A DNA stretch of 64,000 bases from Fibrobacteria bacterium AD312 (GTDB lineage: Bacteria > Fibrobacterota > Fibrobacteria > Fibrobacterales > Fibrobacteraceae): assembly GCA_001462345.1 (NCBI GenBank), contig LIUM01000050.1:37668-101667 (forward strand), read 5' to 3'. The translations under genes were made by a program, and so were the position numbers. Of this stretch, positions 34,691-42,927 are shown one piece after another; within the stretch, counting starts at the first letter, position 1; the number at the start of each line of letters is the position of its first letter. The notes beneath the pieces were generated by a model. The model was not told the origin of the DNA. It saw only the letters and a program-made list of their open reading frames with translations, and made no database searches.

Positions 34691-36718
34691 ATGAAAAAGA
34701 CTTTGTGTCAGGTGGGATTGGTTTTTGGGTTCTGTGCAGCCGTTTCTGCTGTTGCTGGGCCAGGATTAGCGGATGGGGCTAGTAAATTTGTAGGAAACAT
34801 TACTCAGAGTAATCAAGCTCCTGCTGCAAATAGTCAGTTTAGCCAATTGTGGAATCAAGCCACAGCTGAAAACGGGTGTAAATGGGGGTCCGTGGAAGGC
34901 ACAAGAGGACAATTCAATTGGGCTGGATGTGATGCTGCTTATAATTGGGCAAAGGAAACGGGTGGGCATTTTAAATTCCACGCCTTAGTTTGGGGCTCTC
35001 AATATCCAAATTGGTTAAATGGATTAAGTGTTGACGAAACTAAAAAGGCAATTACAGCATGGTTTGATGCTGTTAAAAAGAAATATCCAGAAATAGAAAT
35101 GATTGATGTTGTTAATGAGGCTATTCGTACAGGGACTAACTCATATCACTCTGGTTACGGTAAAAACAATAACATTATCCCTGCTCTTGGTGGTGATAAT
35201 AATGGTGACTATACCTTTGTAACTACCGCTTTTAAAATGGCAAGAGAACGTTGGCCGAATGCTATCTTGATTTACAATGATTACAATACATTCCAGTGGC
35301 AAAAAAATGAAGGTATTGATTTAATTAATACAATTAAGAGAAATGGTGCTCCAGTTGATGCCTACGGACAACAGGCACATGATATGATGAGCCAAGGTGG
35401 TGGTGCTGGCGGTACTGGAGGTGGTGGCGTCTGTTTGAATTATAATACCTTTAAGAGCACTCTTCAAGAAATATATGACAAAACACAGATACCTTTATTC
35501 ATTAGTGAATATGATATCTCAACCACTAACGATGCCATACAGAAACAATGTTATGAAGAACAAATTGGAGCGTTTATGGAAGCCCCATATGTTGCTGGTA
35601 TCACTTTATGGGGATATATCTATGGTCAGACTTGGACCACTAATGGCGAATCTGGTATCATTCGGAACGGACAGGATCGCCCTGCAATGACATGGTTGAG
35701 ACAATACTTAGCTAGTAATAAGGGTGTGAATACCACAAAATTCCAATTTGGTGGTGGAGGATTTACTTCTCCAGCAAACGTCCGTATTGAAGAACAAACA
35801 ACTGCTGTGACCAAATTAACAACATCACTTGAAGGCTCTGCCACATATACAATTGAAGGCGGTGATGATGCTGCTCTATTTGCTCTCAGTGGCGCTGATT
35901 TAGCATTTAAGACAGCTCCTTCATTTGCTTCTCCAAGCGATAAGGACAAAAACGGTGCTTATAAAGTAACAGTGAAGGCTTCTGCAGGTGGCAAATCGGC
36001 TACATTAGATATGACTGTCACTGTAACACAAAAGCAAGCAGCCTATAACGGTACTACACCAACACTTCCAGGTAGAATTGAAGCTGAAGAGTTCGATGTT
36101 TGCGGTGAAGAATGTGCTTATCATGATTCTGATACAGAAAACGAAGGCGATGCAACACTTCGCAATGGTGAAGGCGTTGACGTTGTTCAAATTGGAACAG
36201 GGTCAGAATATGCTATTGGATATACAACGGCTGGTGAATGGCTCGAATATACGGTGAATGTAGAAAACGAAGCTGTATACACCTTAAAAGCACGTGTAGC
36301 TTCTGGAAACGAAAATTCTTCCTTTAGATTATTCATCGGTGATCAAGCAATTACTGATACAGTTAAAGTACCAGCTGGTGCTGACTGGGATACATATAGC
36401 GACGTGGAAATTAAAACATCCAAGTTGACAAAAGGAACTCATGTCATTAAGCTCGCTATCACAGGTAGTTACGTGAATATTGACTGGTTAGAATTTAATG
36501 ATGGAACAATCGGTATTGGAAAATCACTTGACTTCAATACTTCAGGTGAAAAGGCATATCGCATTTATAACTTCAAAGGCGCTTATGTGGGAACGTTTAA
36601 GGCTTCTGATATGACTTCATTGAAGAATGAAGTACAAAAGTCAAATGTGAAAGCTGGTGCTTATATGGTTCGTTCTCTAGATGGACATGTGAATAGGCTA
36701 ATCGAAATTAAGAAATAA
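34691..36718 (+). CDS. GH10 endo-xylanase with cadherin-like, CBM6 and C-terminal tail domains
   Basis: AGGAG 8 nt upstream fixes the ATG at 34691 (675 residues, signal peptide about 1-22). The GH10 barrel (about 25-345) has acid/base E143 in DVVNEA and nucleophile E273 in ISEYD. A glycine-rich loop (GGGAGGTGGGG) is inserted after QQAHDMM near the active site. A cadherin-like domain (about 365-450) and a CBM6 (about 460-605, GEWLEYTVNVENEA, SYVNIDWLEF) follow. The protein ends in the shared tail (IYNFKGAYVGTF, SLKNEV, GAYMVRS, LIEIKK). It would cut the xylan backbone outside the cell. A terminator separates it from the esterase gene. Confidence 0.92.
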   Translation: MKKTLCQVGLVFGFCAAVSAVAGPGLADGASKFVGNITQSNQAPAANSQFSQLWNQATAENGCKWGSVEGTRGQFNWAGCDAAYNWAKETGGHFKFHALVWGSQYPNWLNGLSVDETKKAITAWFDAVKKKYPEIEMIDVVNEAIRTGTNSYHSGYGKNNNIIPALGGDNNGDYTFVTTAFKMARERWPNAILIYNDYNTFQWQKNEGIDLINTIKRNGAPVDAYGQQAHDMMSQGGGAGGTGGGGVCLNYNTFKSTLQEIYDKTQIPLFISEYDISTTNDAIQKQCYEEQIGAFMEAPYVAGITLWGYIYGQTWTTNGESGIIRNGQDRPAMTWLRQYLASNKGVNTTKFQFGGGGFTSPANVRIEEQTTAVTKLTTSLEGSATYTIEGGDDAALFALSGADLAFKTAPSFASPSDKDKNGAYKVTVKASAGGKSATLDMTVTVTQKQAAYNGTTPTLPGRIEAEEFDVCGEECAYHDSDTENEGDATLRNGEGVDVVQIGTGSEYAIGYTTAGEWLEYTVNVENEAVYTLKARVASGNENSSFRLFIGDQAITDTVKVPAGADWDTYSDVEIKTSKLTKGTHVIKLAITGSYVNIDWLEFNDGTIGIGKSLDFNTSGEKAYRIYNFKGAYVGTFKASDMTSLKNEVQKSNVKAGAYMVRSLDGHVNRLIEIKK

Positions 36719-36721
36719 TTG

Positions 36722-36750
36722 TTCTGATTTTCTCTCAATAAAACACCAGA
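36722..36750 (+). repeat. 3' UTR repeat, copy 1
   Basis: A 29-nt sequence directly after the GH10 gene is identical to 38799-38827 after the first esterase gene. It starts TTCTGATTTTCTCTC. Confidence 0.9.
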
Positions 36751-36760
36751 CACAAACCAC

Positions 36761-36797
36761 AAAAAGATTCTCCTAATTTAAGGAGGATCTTTTTGCT
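36761..36797 (+). terminator. Terminator of the GH10 gene
   Basis: AAAAAGATTCTCCT pairs imperfectly with AGGAGGATCTTTTT, followed by T-rich sequence. Confidence 0.8.
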
Positions 36798-37057
36798 TTT
36801 TTTCGCTGTTTTATAGACATTTTCGCCGAATCATGGATGGCTTCGTTTCTCTCCATGACGAAGGGAGAGGCTTGCTTTGGCAGGAATGTTGCCTTGCCGG
36901 TGACGTGGATAAGGTGTTGTTTTACTATACAAAAGATTTACAAAGTAATAAACAACATTAATATAATAAGTTATTTAAATTGATATAGGCGTTCTAAGTA
37001 TTGTTTCAAATTTGTTTGGGTAATATTTGAACAATGACATAATAATAAGGAGTTTTC
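36798..37057. other. Intergenic region with overlapping inverted repeats
   Basis: By eye 36824-36912 is richer in G+C than its surroundings. CATGGA (36832-36837)/TCCATG (36852-36857) and CTTCGT (36841-36846)/ACGAAG (36858-36863) interleave in pseudoknot order, and CTCTCC (36849-36854)/GGAGAG (36864-36869) is a competing hairpin. The remainder is AT-rich and should hold the promoter of the esterase gene; AAGGAG precedes its ATG. No gene is seen. Confidence 0.5.
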
Positions 37058-38794
37058 ATGAAACTAAATCAAATATTTCTAATTGGTTTATTATTAATTT
37101 CAAGTGTGTTTGCTGCTCCCGTTTCAGAAACACTTCAGGTGGGAAGTGATCAACGAAAGATGCTCACCTATGTGCCTTCGGGCCTTGAGCCAGGATCGCC
37201 GTTGATTATTTCCATACATGGAATGGATCAAGATCCAACTTACCAGCACAACAATACTCGCTGGGACCAAGTGGCGGATACTGCCCGTTTTGCTGTGGTA
37301 TACCCACAGTCCATGCAATCTGGATTTTCTACATGGGATATCAATACCAAGAGTACATCGAATAAAGATATTCAGTTTTTTCTAGCAATTATTGATGATA
37401 TGGAAGAACGTTATCAAATTGATCGTAATCGAGTTTACCTTGGAGGATTTTCCATGGGCGGCATGATCAGTTATCTTGCAATGGGAGTTATTGCAGACAA
37501 AATTGCCGCCTTTGCTCCTATCTCGGGTTACCTTTTGGGGGGTGATTCTTATCAGAGTTCTCGTCCTATTCCCATTATTCATACACATGGAACTAACGAT
37601 GGTGTTGTGGGCTATGACGGAGTCGCTAATATTGTCTCAGGATGGCGTACACGAAATGGTTGTCCAAGCCAAGCCACAACGACACATCCTAAGTCTGGTA
37701 CGACACGCGACTTCTGGGGCCCATGCGATGAAGGGGTGGACATGGTTTTAGTGACGATACAAGGAAAAGACCATGAACCTTCTGGTACGAGTGTTGAAAT
37801 TTGGAACTTTGTAAAAAATTATTCCTTGGGTCCTGTAGGGTTTGCTTTTAAGACAAAAGCAAAAATTTCTTTGAATCCAGGTGCAACTCAAGTGGCGAAA
37901 CTCGAAACCAATGGCGAAGGGACTGTTTCTTTTTCTATTAGTGGTGGCGCTGATAAAGATAAGTTTGTCATCAATGGAAGCGACTTGAGCTTTAAAGAGG
38001 CGCCTGCCTACCAAGCGAGTGGCTCCAATCAATATGCGGTCTCCATCACAGCAAAAGCGGGTGATGAAACAGCGACATTAGACATGACAGTGACTATTTT
38101 AAAACCGCAAACGCCTTACAAGGGTACAGCTTGGGCTATACCTGGCAAAATTGAAGCGGAAGACTATGATGTGGGTTCTGATGAAAATCCGTCTTATTAC
38201 GACCTCGGCGGTGGATCTGCTTCAGAACAAACGGATTATCGTACTGATAAAGTCGATGTAATCAAGAGCATTGGAAGTGGTTATGCTGTTGGGCATACAC
38301 AAACTGGTGAATGGATGGAGTATACGGTCGATGTGAAAACAGAAGGTGTGTATACCCTTGAAATTAATGCTGTTTCTGGAAATGATGGTTCTTCTATCCG
38401 CTTGTTCATCGGTGATGAGCCGATTACAGAGAATATTACGATTCCAAATACGGATGCTAGTTATGCAACTTATGGCGTGGTCACAGCGAAAACATCAGCG
38501 CTCTCCAAGGGGACTCATGTGATTCGACTCGAAATCACAGGAAACTGGGCTGATATTGATTGGTTGAATTTTTCTAACGGAACTACATCTATTGAAAATA
38601 CAGTAAATTACAGTAATTCAGGTATAAAGAGCTATCGCATTTATAATTTCCAAGGTGCTTATATGGGAACATTTAATGCCTCTGATTTGACTTCATTGAA
38701 AAATGAAATCAAAAAATCAAATGTAAAAACTGGCGCTTATATGATTCGTTCAACAGATGGCCATGTGAATAAATTAATTCAAATAAAAAAATAA
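37058..38794 (+). CDS. CE1-like (feruloyl/acetyl-xylan) esterase with cadherin-like, CBM6 and tail domains
   Basis: The 578-residue protein has a signal peptide (cut about residue 20) and a PHB-depolymerase/LpqC-like CE1 esterase domain (about 25-255) with nucleophile S132 in GFSMGG, D181 in HGTND and H239 in GKDHE. A cadherin-like domain (about 260-350), CBM6 (about 360-505) and the shared tail (IYNFQGAYMGTF, SLKNEI, GAYMIRS, LIQIKK) follow. It should remove ferulate or acetate esters from xylan. The last three domains resemble those of the GH10 enzyme closely, including the 29-nt 3' UTR match, so the cassette was probably copied. Confidence 0.88.
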   Translation: MKLNQIFLIGLLLISSVFAAPVSETLQVGSDQRKMLTYVPSGLEPGSPLIISIHGMDQDPTYQHNNTRWDQVADTARFAVVYPQSMQSGFSTWDINTKSTSNKDIQFFLAIIDDMEERYQIDRNRVYLGGFSMGGMISYLAMGVIADKIAAFAPISGYLLGGDSYQSSRPIPIIHTHGTNDGVVGYDGVANIVSGWRTRNGCPSQATTTHPKSGTTRDFWGPCDEGVDMVLVTIQGKDHEPSGTSVEIWNFVKNYSLGPVGFAFKTKAKISLNPGATQVAKLETNGEGTVSFSISGGADKDKFVINGSDLSFKEAPAYQASGSNQYAVSITAKAGDETATLDMTVTILKPQTPYKGTAWAIPGKIEAEDYDVGSDENPSYYDLGGGSASEQTDYRTDKVDVIKSIGSGYAVGHTQTGEWMEYTVDVKTEGVYTLEINAVSGNDGSSIRLFIGDEPITENITIPNTDASYATYGVVTAKTSALSKGTHVIRLEITGNWADIDWLNFSNGTTSIENTVNYSNSGIKSYRIYNFQGAYMGTFNASDLTSLKNEIKKSNVKTGAYMIRSTDGHVNKLIQIKK

Positions 38795-38798
38795 TTTA

Positions 38799-38827
38799 TT
38801 CTGATTTTCTCTCAATAAAACACCAGA
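38799..38827 (+). repeat. 3' UTR repeat, copy 2
   Basis: A 29-nt sequence identical to 36722-36750, 4 nt after the stop codon. Confidence 0.9.
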
Positions 38828-38834
38828 TAAAAAA

Positions 38835-38868
38835 ATTCCTTCTCTTCACTAGAGAAGGATTTTTTTTT
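38835..38868 (+). terminator. Terminator of the first CE1 gene
   Basis: AATTCCTTCTCT, loop TCACT, AGAGAAGGATT and a run of T residues. Confidence 0.9.
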
Positions 38869-39090
38869 GCTTTTACAACCCTTTTTCAGATTATTCAAAA
38901 CAACCCAATTTTGGTCAAATTCTTGAATTTTAAGTCAAAATGGTGTGGACTATTTATCAATACAAAAGACTAGAATGCAAGCGAAAACGGACTAATTAAG
39001 AAATAGATTTATGTATGCTTCTAGACATAGGCTCATGTTTTTAAACAAGTAAAACTTGAGGATTGGTTTTGTTTTTATAAGGAGTGTTGT

Positions 39091-40626
39091 ATGAGGCAAT
39101 TTCAAACATTAATGCTTGGTTTTTGTTTAATCTCAAGTGTATTTGCAGCCCCTGTTTCAGAAAATATTATGGTGGGTTCAACTTCACGTAATATGTTGAC
39201 GCATGTGCCATCAGGTTTAGAAAAAGATTCTCCATTGTTTATTTCTTTACATGGAATGAATCAAGATGCTCCTTATCAACAAGGAATGGCTCATTGGGAA
39301 GATATAGCTGATACGGCTCGTTTTGCAGTGGTGTATCCTAATGGGATTAATAAATCATGGGATCTCTCAGGTAATCGAGATATTGATTTTGTCCTTGCTA
39401 TTATTGATACGATGTATAATCGTCATCAGATTGATCGCAATAGAGTATATCTTTCTGGATTTTCGATGGGAGGAATGTTTACTTATCATGCAATGGGACG
39501 TATTGCCGATAAGATTGCCGCCTTTGCTCCAGTTTCAGGATATCCAATGGGAGGTAGTGCTTTTCAGAGTTCTCGTCCAATCCCCATTATTCATACACAT
39601 GGAACCTCTGATGATGTAGTAGGTTATAGCGGAGTCGCTAAGATCGTTGAGGGATGGCGTAAAAGAAATAATTGCCCAAGTCAAGGCGTCACAACTACTC
39701 CTTATCCACAATCTAAACCAAATTCAAAATCAAAACTGGACTTTTGGGGCCCTTGTGATGACGGCGTGAATGTCGCTTTACTTACTCTTGATGGAAAGGG
39801 ACACTGGCATTCTAATGATGGCGCTGTTGGAGTACATTCGAGTCATGAAATTTGGAATTTTGTAAAAAATTATTCTTTAACAGGATCTTCCATTGTAGTT
39901 GTTCCTTCTCCAAGAGATAGCATCTTTAATGGCAAATTTGATCAAGGAAAGTCCGCTTGGACGTTAAACGTATGGGATGGTGAAGCCACAGGAACCATAG
40001 ATAATGAAGAATATAAAATCGATGTTTCTAGCATTGGTACAGAAAATTATCAGATTCAGTTGATTCAAAGTGGTTTGATTTTAGAAAAAGATCAGTCTTA
40101 TAAATTGACTTTTGACGCTCGTGCTACAGCAAGTCGCTCAATTGAAGTAAATGTAGAACAGCATGAAGATCCTTGGGCAAGTTATTTAGAATCAGTCCAG
40201 AATTTTGATTTGACCACCACGAAAAGCACGTATTCATTTGTCTTTACAATGAATGCTGCAACAGATCAAAATGGTCGTTTGAGCTTTAATTTTGGTGGTG
40301 CCACAGGAACCGTGTTCTTGGATAATGTGGTCATTGAAAAAACAGACGCCCCTCCAACAGTGATCAGTGGAAAAATGCATTCAATTCAGACAAAGGTTTC
40401 GTATTCACATGGAAATTTGTTTGTGAAATTTGATACTCAGAAAAATAAGCAAGTGCAGTTACTGGTTTATAATTTACAGGGTGTAGAAGTTGTCTCGAAA
40501 ACGCTACTTGCTAATAATGGGATTGAACAGCGAGTGGATTTTTCGGCATTATCTGCAGGCCGTTATTTAGTTCAAGTACGTTCAGGAAATTTAATCATGA
40601 AGTCCATGAATATCTTGCACTATTAA
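39091..40626 (+). CDS. CE1-like esterase with CBM4/9-like module and T9SS-type sorting domain
   Basis: The 511-residue protein is a paralogue of the preceding esterase: signal peptide about 1-20, nucleophile S125 in GFSMGG, acid D174 or D175 in HGTSDD, and H238 or H240 in GKGHWH. Behind the esterase it differs: a CenC-like (CBM4/9-type) module at about 290-430 (IFNGKFDQGKSAWTLN, FLDNVVIEK) replaces the cadherin-CBM6 part. The C-terminus (VYNLQGVEVVSK, LSAGRYLVQVRSG, MNILHY) is a plain T9SS type A-like sorting domain without the extra helix of the neighbours. AAGGAG precedes the start. The next gene is 55 nt away, so this may be the first gene of the long operon. Confidence 0.85.
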   Translation: MRQFQTLMLGFCLISSVFAAPVSENIMVGSTSRNMLTHVPSGLEKDSPLFISLHGMNQDAPYQQGMAHWEDIADTARFAVVYPNGINKSWDLSGNRDIDFVLAIIDTMYNRHQIDRNRVYLSGFSMGGMFTYHAMGRIADKIAAFAPVSGYPMGGSAFQSSRPIPIIHTHGTSDDVVGYSGVAKIVEGWRKRNNCPSQGVTTTPYPQSKPNSKSKLDFWGPCDDGVNVALLTLDGKGHWHSNDGAVGVHSSHEIWNFVKNYSLTGSSIVVVPSPRDSIFNGKFDQGKSAWTLNVWDGEATGTIDNEEYKIDVSSIGTENYQIQLIQSGLILEKDQSYKLTFDARATASRSIEVNVEQHEDPWASYLESVQNFDLTTTKSTYSFVFTMNAATDQNGRLSFNFGGATGTVFLDNVVIEKTDAPPTVISGKMHSIQTKVSYSHGNLFVKFDTQKNKQVQLLVYNLQGVEVVSKTLLANNGIEQRVDFSALSAGRYLVQVRSGNLIMKSMNILHY

Positions 40627-40681
40627 AAAATATGCTTAAAAAAAGCGGGATTGTTTAATAAATAAAACGTGGGATTGTTTT

Positions 40682-42913
40682 ATGAAAAATATAAAGATGT
40701 GGGCGTTTTTCCTCGCCATTGCTTGCTATGCATATGGAGCAACGGTTTCTAATCCAATTATTTGGGCTGATGTTCCTGATCCATCAATGCTTCGTGTTGA
40801 TGATACTTACTATATGGTCAGTACGACAATGCATTATGCGCCAGGTGTGCCTATCATGGCGTCTACGGATCTTGCTAATTGGCGAACGATTAATTATGCG
40901 TATTCGACATTAACAAATAGTAATGCGATGAATTTGAATGCTAACGCGAGTGCGTATGGAAAAGGTTCATGGGCTTCGAGCTTGCGTTATAATAAAGGGA
41001 CTTATTACATTTTAACGCCTTCTTATACAACAAACAAAACGCATTTATATCAAACTACCGATATTAAAAACGGACCTTGGAAAGAGACGTTGTTTAATTT
41101 TTATCATGACCCCTCTTTGTTTTTTGATGATGACGGGAAGGTCTATATAATTTATGGTGGTGGTGAGTTTAAAATTATCGAATTAAATTCCGATTTATCT
41201 GGTGTAAAACAGGGTGGTGTAAACCAAACCTTGAAGATTCCTTTAGATGCGACCACAGGAACATCCTCTTATATAGTCAAGATGGAAGGGGCACATATGG
41301 AAAAGGTCAATGGGAAGTATTATCTATTTGCCATTACTTGGCCGAGTGGAAATGGACGAACAGAACTAGTTTTTAGATCTTCCTCAATTACGGGAAATTA
41401 TGAGGGGAAAATTGCTCTTCAAAATAACGGCGTGGCTCAAGGGAGTATTTTTGATACGCCTGATGGAAAATGGTATGCGGTGCTGTTTAGAGATAATGGT
41501 GCTGTAGGACGTATTCCATATTTAATTCCTGTGACTTGGTCAAATGATTGGCCTGTATTTGGAAATGCGGCTCCAGCAACATTAGAACTTCCAAATCCTG
41601 TTTATCCTGGGTTTAATATGGTGACTTCAGATGATTTTGATGAAGAAACTTTGCCATTAGAATGGCAATGGAATCATAATCCAGATAATACCAATTGGTC
41701 TTTGAAAGCAAAAAAAGGATCAATGCGCATAACCACTTCTAGAGTGGATAGCCGTCTTTACTATGCTAAAAATACTTTAACGCAAAGATCTTTTGGCCCT
41801 AAATGTTCGGGTCGAATTGCTGTAGATGTAAGTGGTATGGAAGATGGTGATGTCGCTGGATTAGTGGCTCTTCAAGACTCGCTCGCTTTTGTGGGTGTAG
41901 CAAAATCTGGATCTTCACTTTCCGTTGTTCAATATCAAGGAACATCACAAAAAGCAAGTGTTCCTATTTCTCAAAATAAAGTGTATTTCCGAATCGATAT
42001 GGATTTCACGAATCAAACGGATAAAGCCTATTTCTTTTATAGCTTAGATAGTTTGAATTGGAAAACTATTGGTGGCACTCTTTCAATGAGATATACGCTA
42101 GGTATGTTTGTAGGGTATCGTTTTGGGTTATTTAATTATGCTACAAAAACGGCTGGTGGCTATGTGGATTTTGATTGGTTTAAAATTGGTGCCACCGTCG
42201 ATCAAGAAATAAAACTTCCTCCTCTTGTGATTGAAAAAATTCCTCAAGAACCTTATAAAGAGGTTCTCTCCATTCCAGGGACTATTGAAGCCGAAAATTA
42301 TGATTTAGGCGGGCAAAGTAATGCTTACTCTGATAATGATTATGAGAATCAAGGCGGCGAGTACCGTGAAGATGGCGTTGATGTAGTGACAAATGATAAT
42401 GGCTATGCGATAGGTTATACCGAAGTGGGCGAATGGCTTGAGTATAGTGTAAATGTGGAATCTGAAAACGTTTACACTTTAGAGGCACGTGTTGCTTCTG
42501 GAGGAGATAATTCTTCGTTTAGATTATTCTTAGATGATCAACTTATTGCTGATACTATTAAAGCCGAGAATACTGGCGATTGGGATACTTATACTACGGT
42601 TTCTATGGTGACTTCAAAACTCTCCAAAGGGGCTCATGTATTAAAACTTGAAATCACTGGAAGCTACGTCAATATTGATAATTTGAAATTTACAGAAGGA
42701 ACCATTGGCATTTCAAAACCGCTTCATTTAAATACAAATAGCGGAATGCAAGAATACAGTGTTTATCATTTTAATGGTGCGCTTCTTGGTACATATAAAG
42801 CTAGTGATATAAGTTCATTAAAGAATCAAATGCGAAGCTCAAATAATAGAGCAGGCGTTTATTTGATTCGTTCAAAAACAGAAAAAACGAGTCAACTCAT
42901 TGAATTAAAATAA
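40682..42913 (+). CDS. GH43 arabinofuranosidase/xylosidase with CBM6 and tail
   Basis: The 743-residue protein has a signal peptide (1-20) and a five-bladed GH43 domain with base D33 (VPDPSM), pKa modulator D143 (HDPSLF) and acid E202 (MEGAHM). A beta-sandwich common in the GH43_12 type follows (about 330-505). A CBM6 (about 530-670) and the shared tail (VYHFNGALLGTY, SLKNQM, GVYLIRS, LIELK) close the protein. The likely task is removing arabinose or xylose units from xylan side chains. Nucleotides 42458-42703 are close to 57766-58011 in the GH5 gene. Confidence 0.88.
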   Translation: MKNIKMWAFFLAIACYAYGATVSNPIIWADVPDPSMLRVDDTYYMVSTTMHYAPGVPIMASTDLANWRTINYAYSTLTNSNAMNLNANASAYGKGSWASSLRYNKGTYYILTPSYTTNKTHLYQTTDIKNGPWKETLFNFYHDPSLFFDDDGKVYIIYGGGEFKIIELNSDLSGVKQGGVNQTLKIPLDATTGTSSYIVKMEGAHMEKVNGKYYLFAITWPSGNGRTELVFRSSSITGNYEGKIALQNNGVAQGSIFDTPDGKWYAVLFRDNGAVGRIPYLIPVTWSNDWPVFGNAAPATLELPNPVYPGFNMVTSDDFDEETLPLEWQWNHNPDNTNWSLKAKKGSMRITTSRVDSRLYYAKNTLTQRSFGPKCSGRIAVDVSGMEDGDVAGLVALQDSLAFVGVAKSGSSLSVVQYQGTSQKASVPISQNKVYFRIDMDFTNQTDKAYFFYSLDSLNWKTIGGTLSMRYTLGMFVGYRFGLFNYATKTAGGYVDFDWFKIGATVDQEIKLPPLVIEKIPQEPYKEVLSIPGTIEAENYDLGGQSNAYSDNDYENQGGEYREDGVDVVTNDNGYAIGYTEVGEWLEYSVNVESENVYTLEARVASGGDNSSFRLFLDDQLIADTIKAENTGDWDTYTTVSMVTSKLSKGAHVLKLEITGSYVNIDNLKFTEGTIGISKPLHLNTNSGMQEYSVYHFNGALLGTYKASDISSLKNQMRSSNNRAGVYLIRSKTEKTSQLIELK
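42458..42703 (+). repeat. CBM6-encoding repeat, copy in GH43 gene
   Basis: This 246-nt stretch of CBM6 coding sequence matches 57766-58011 with about 20 differences by my count, including a run of about 58 identical nucleotides. Confidence 0.85.
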
Positions 42914-42927
42914 CGGGACGGGATATT

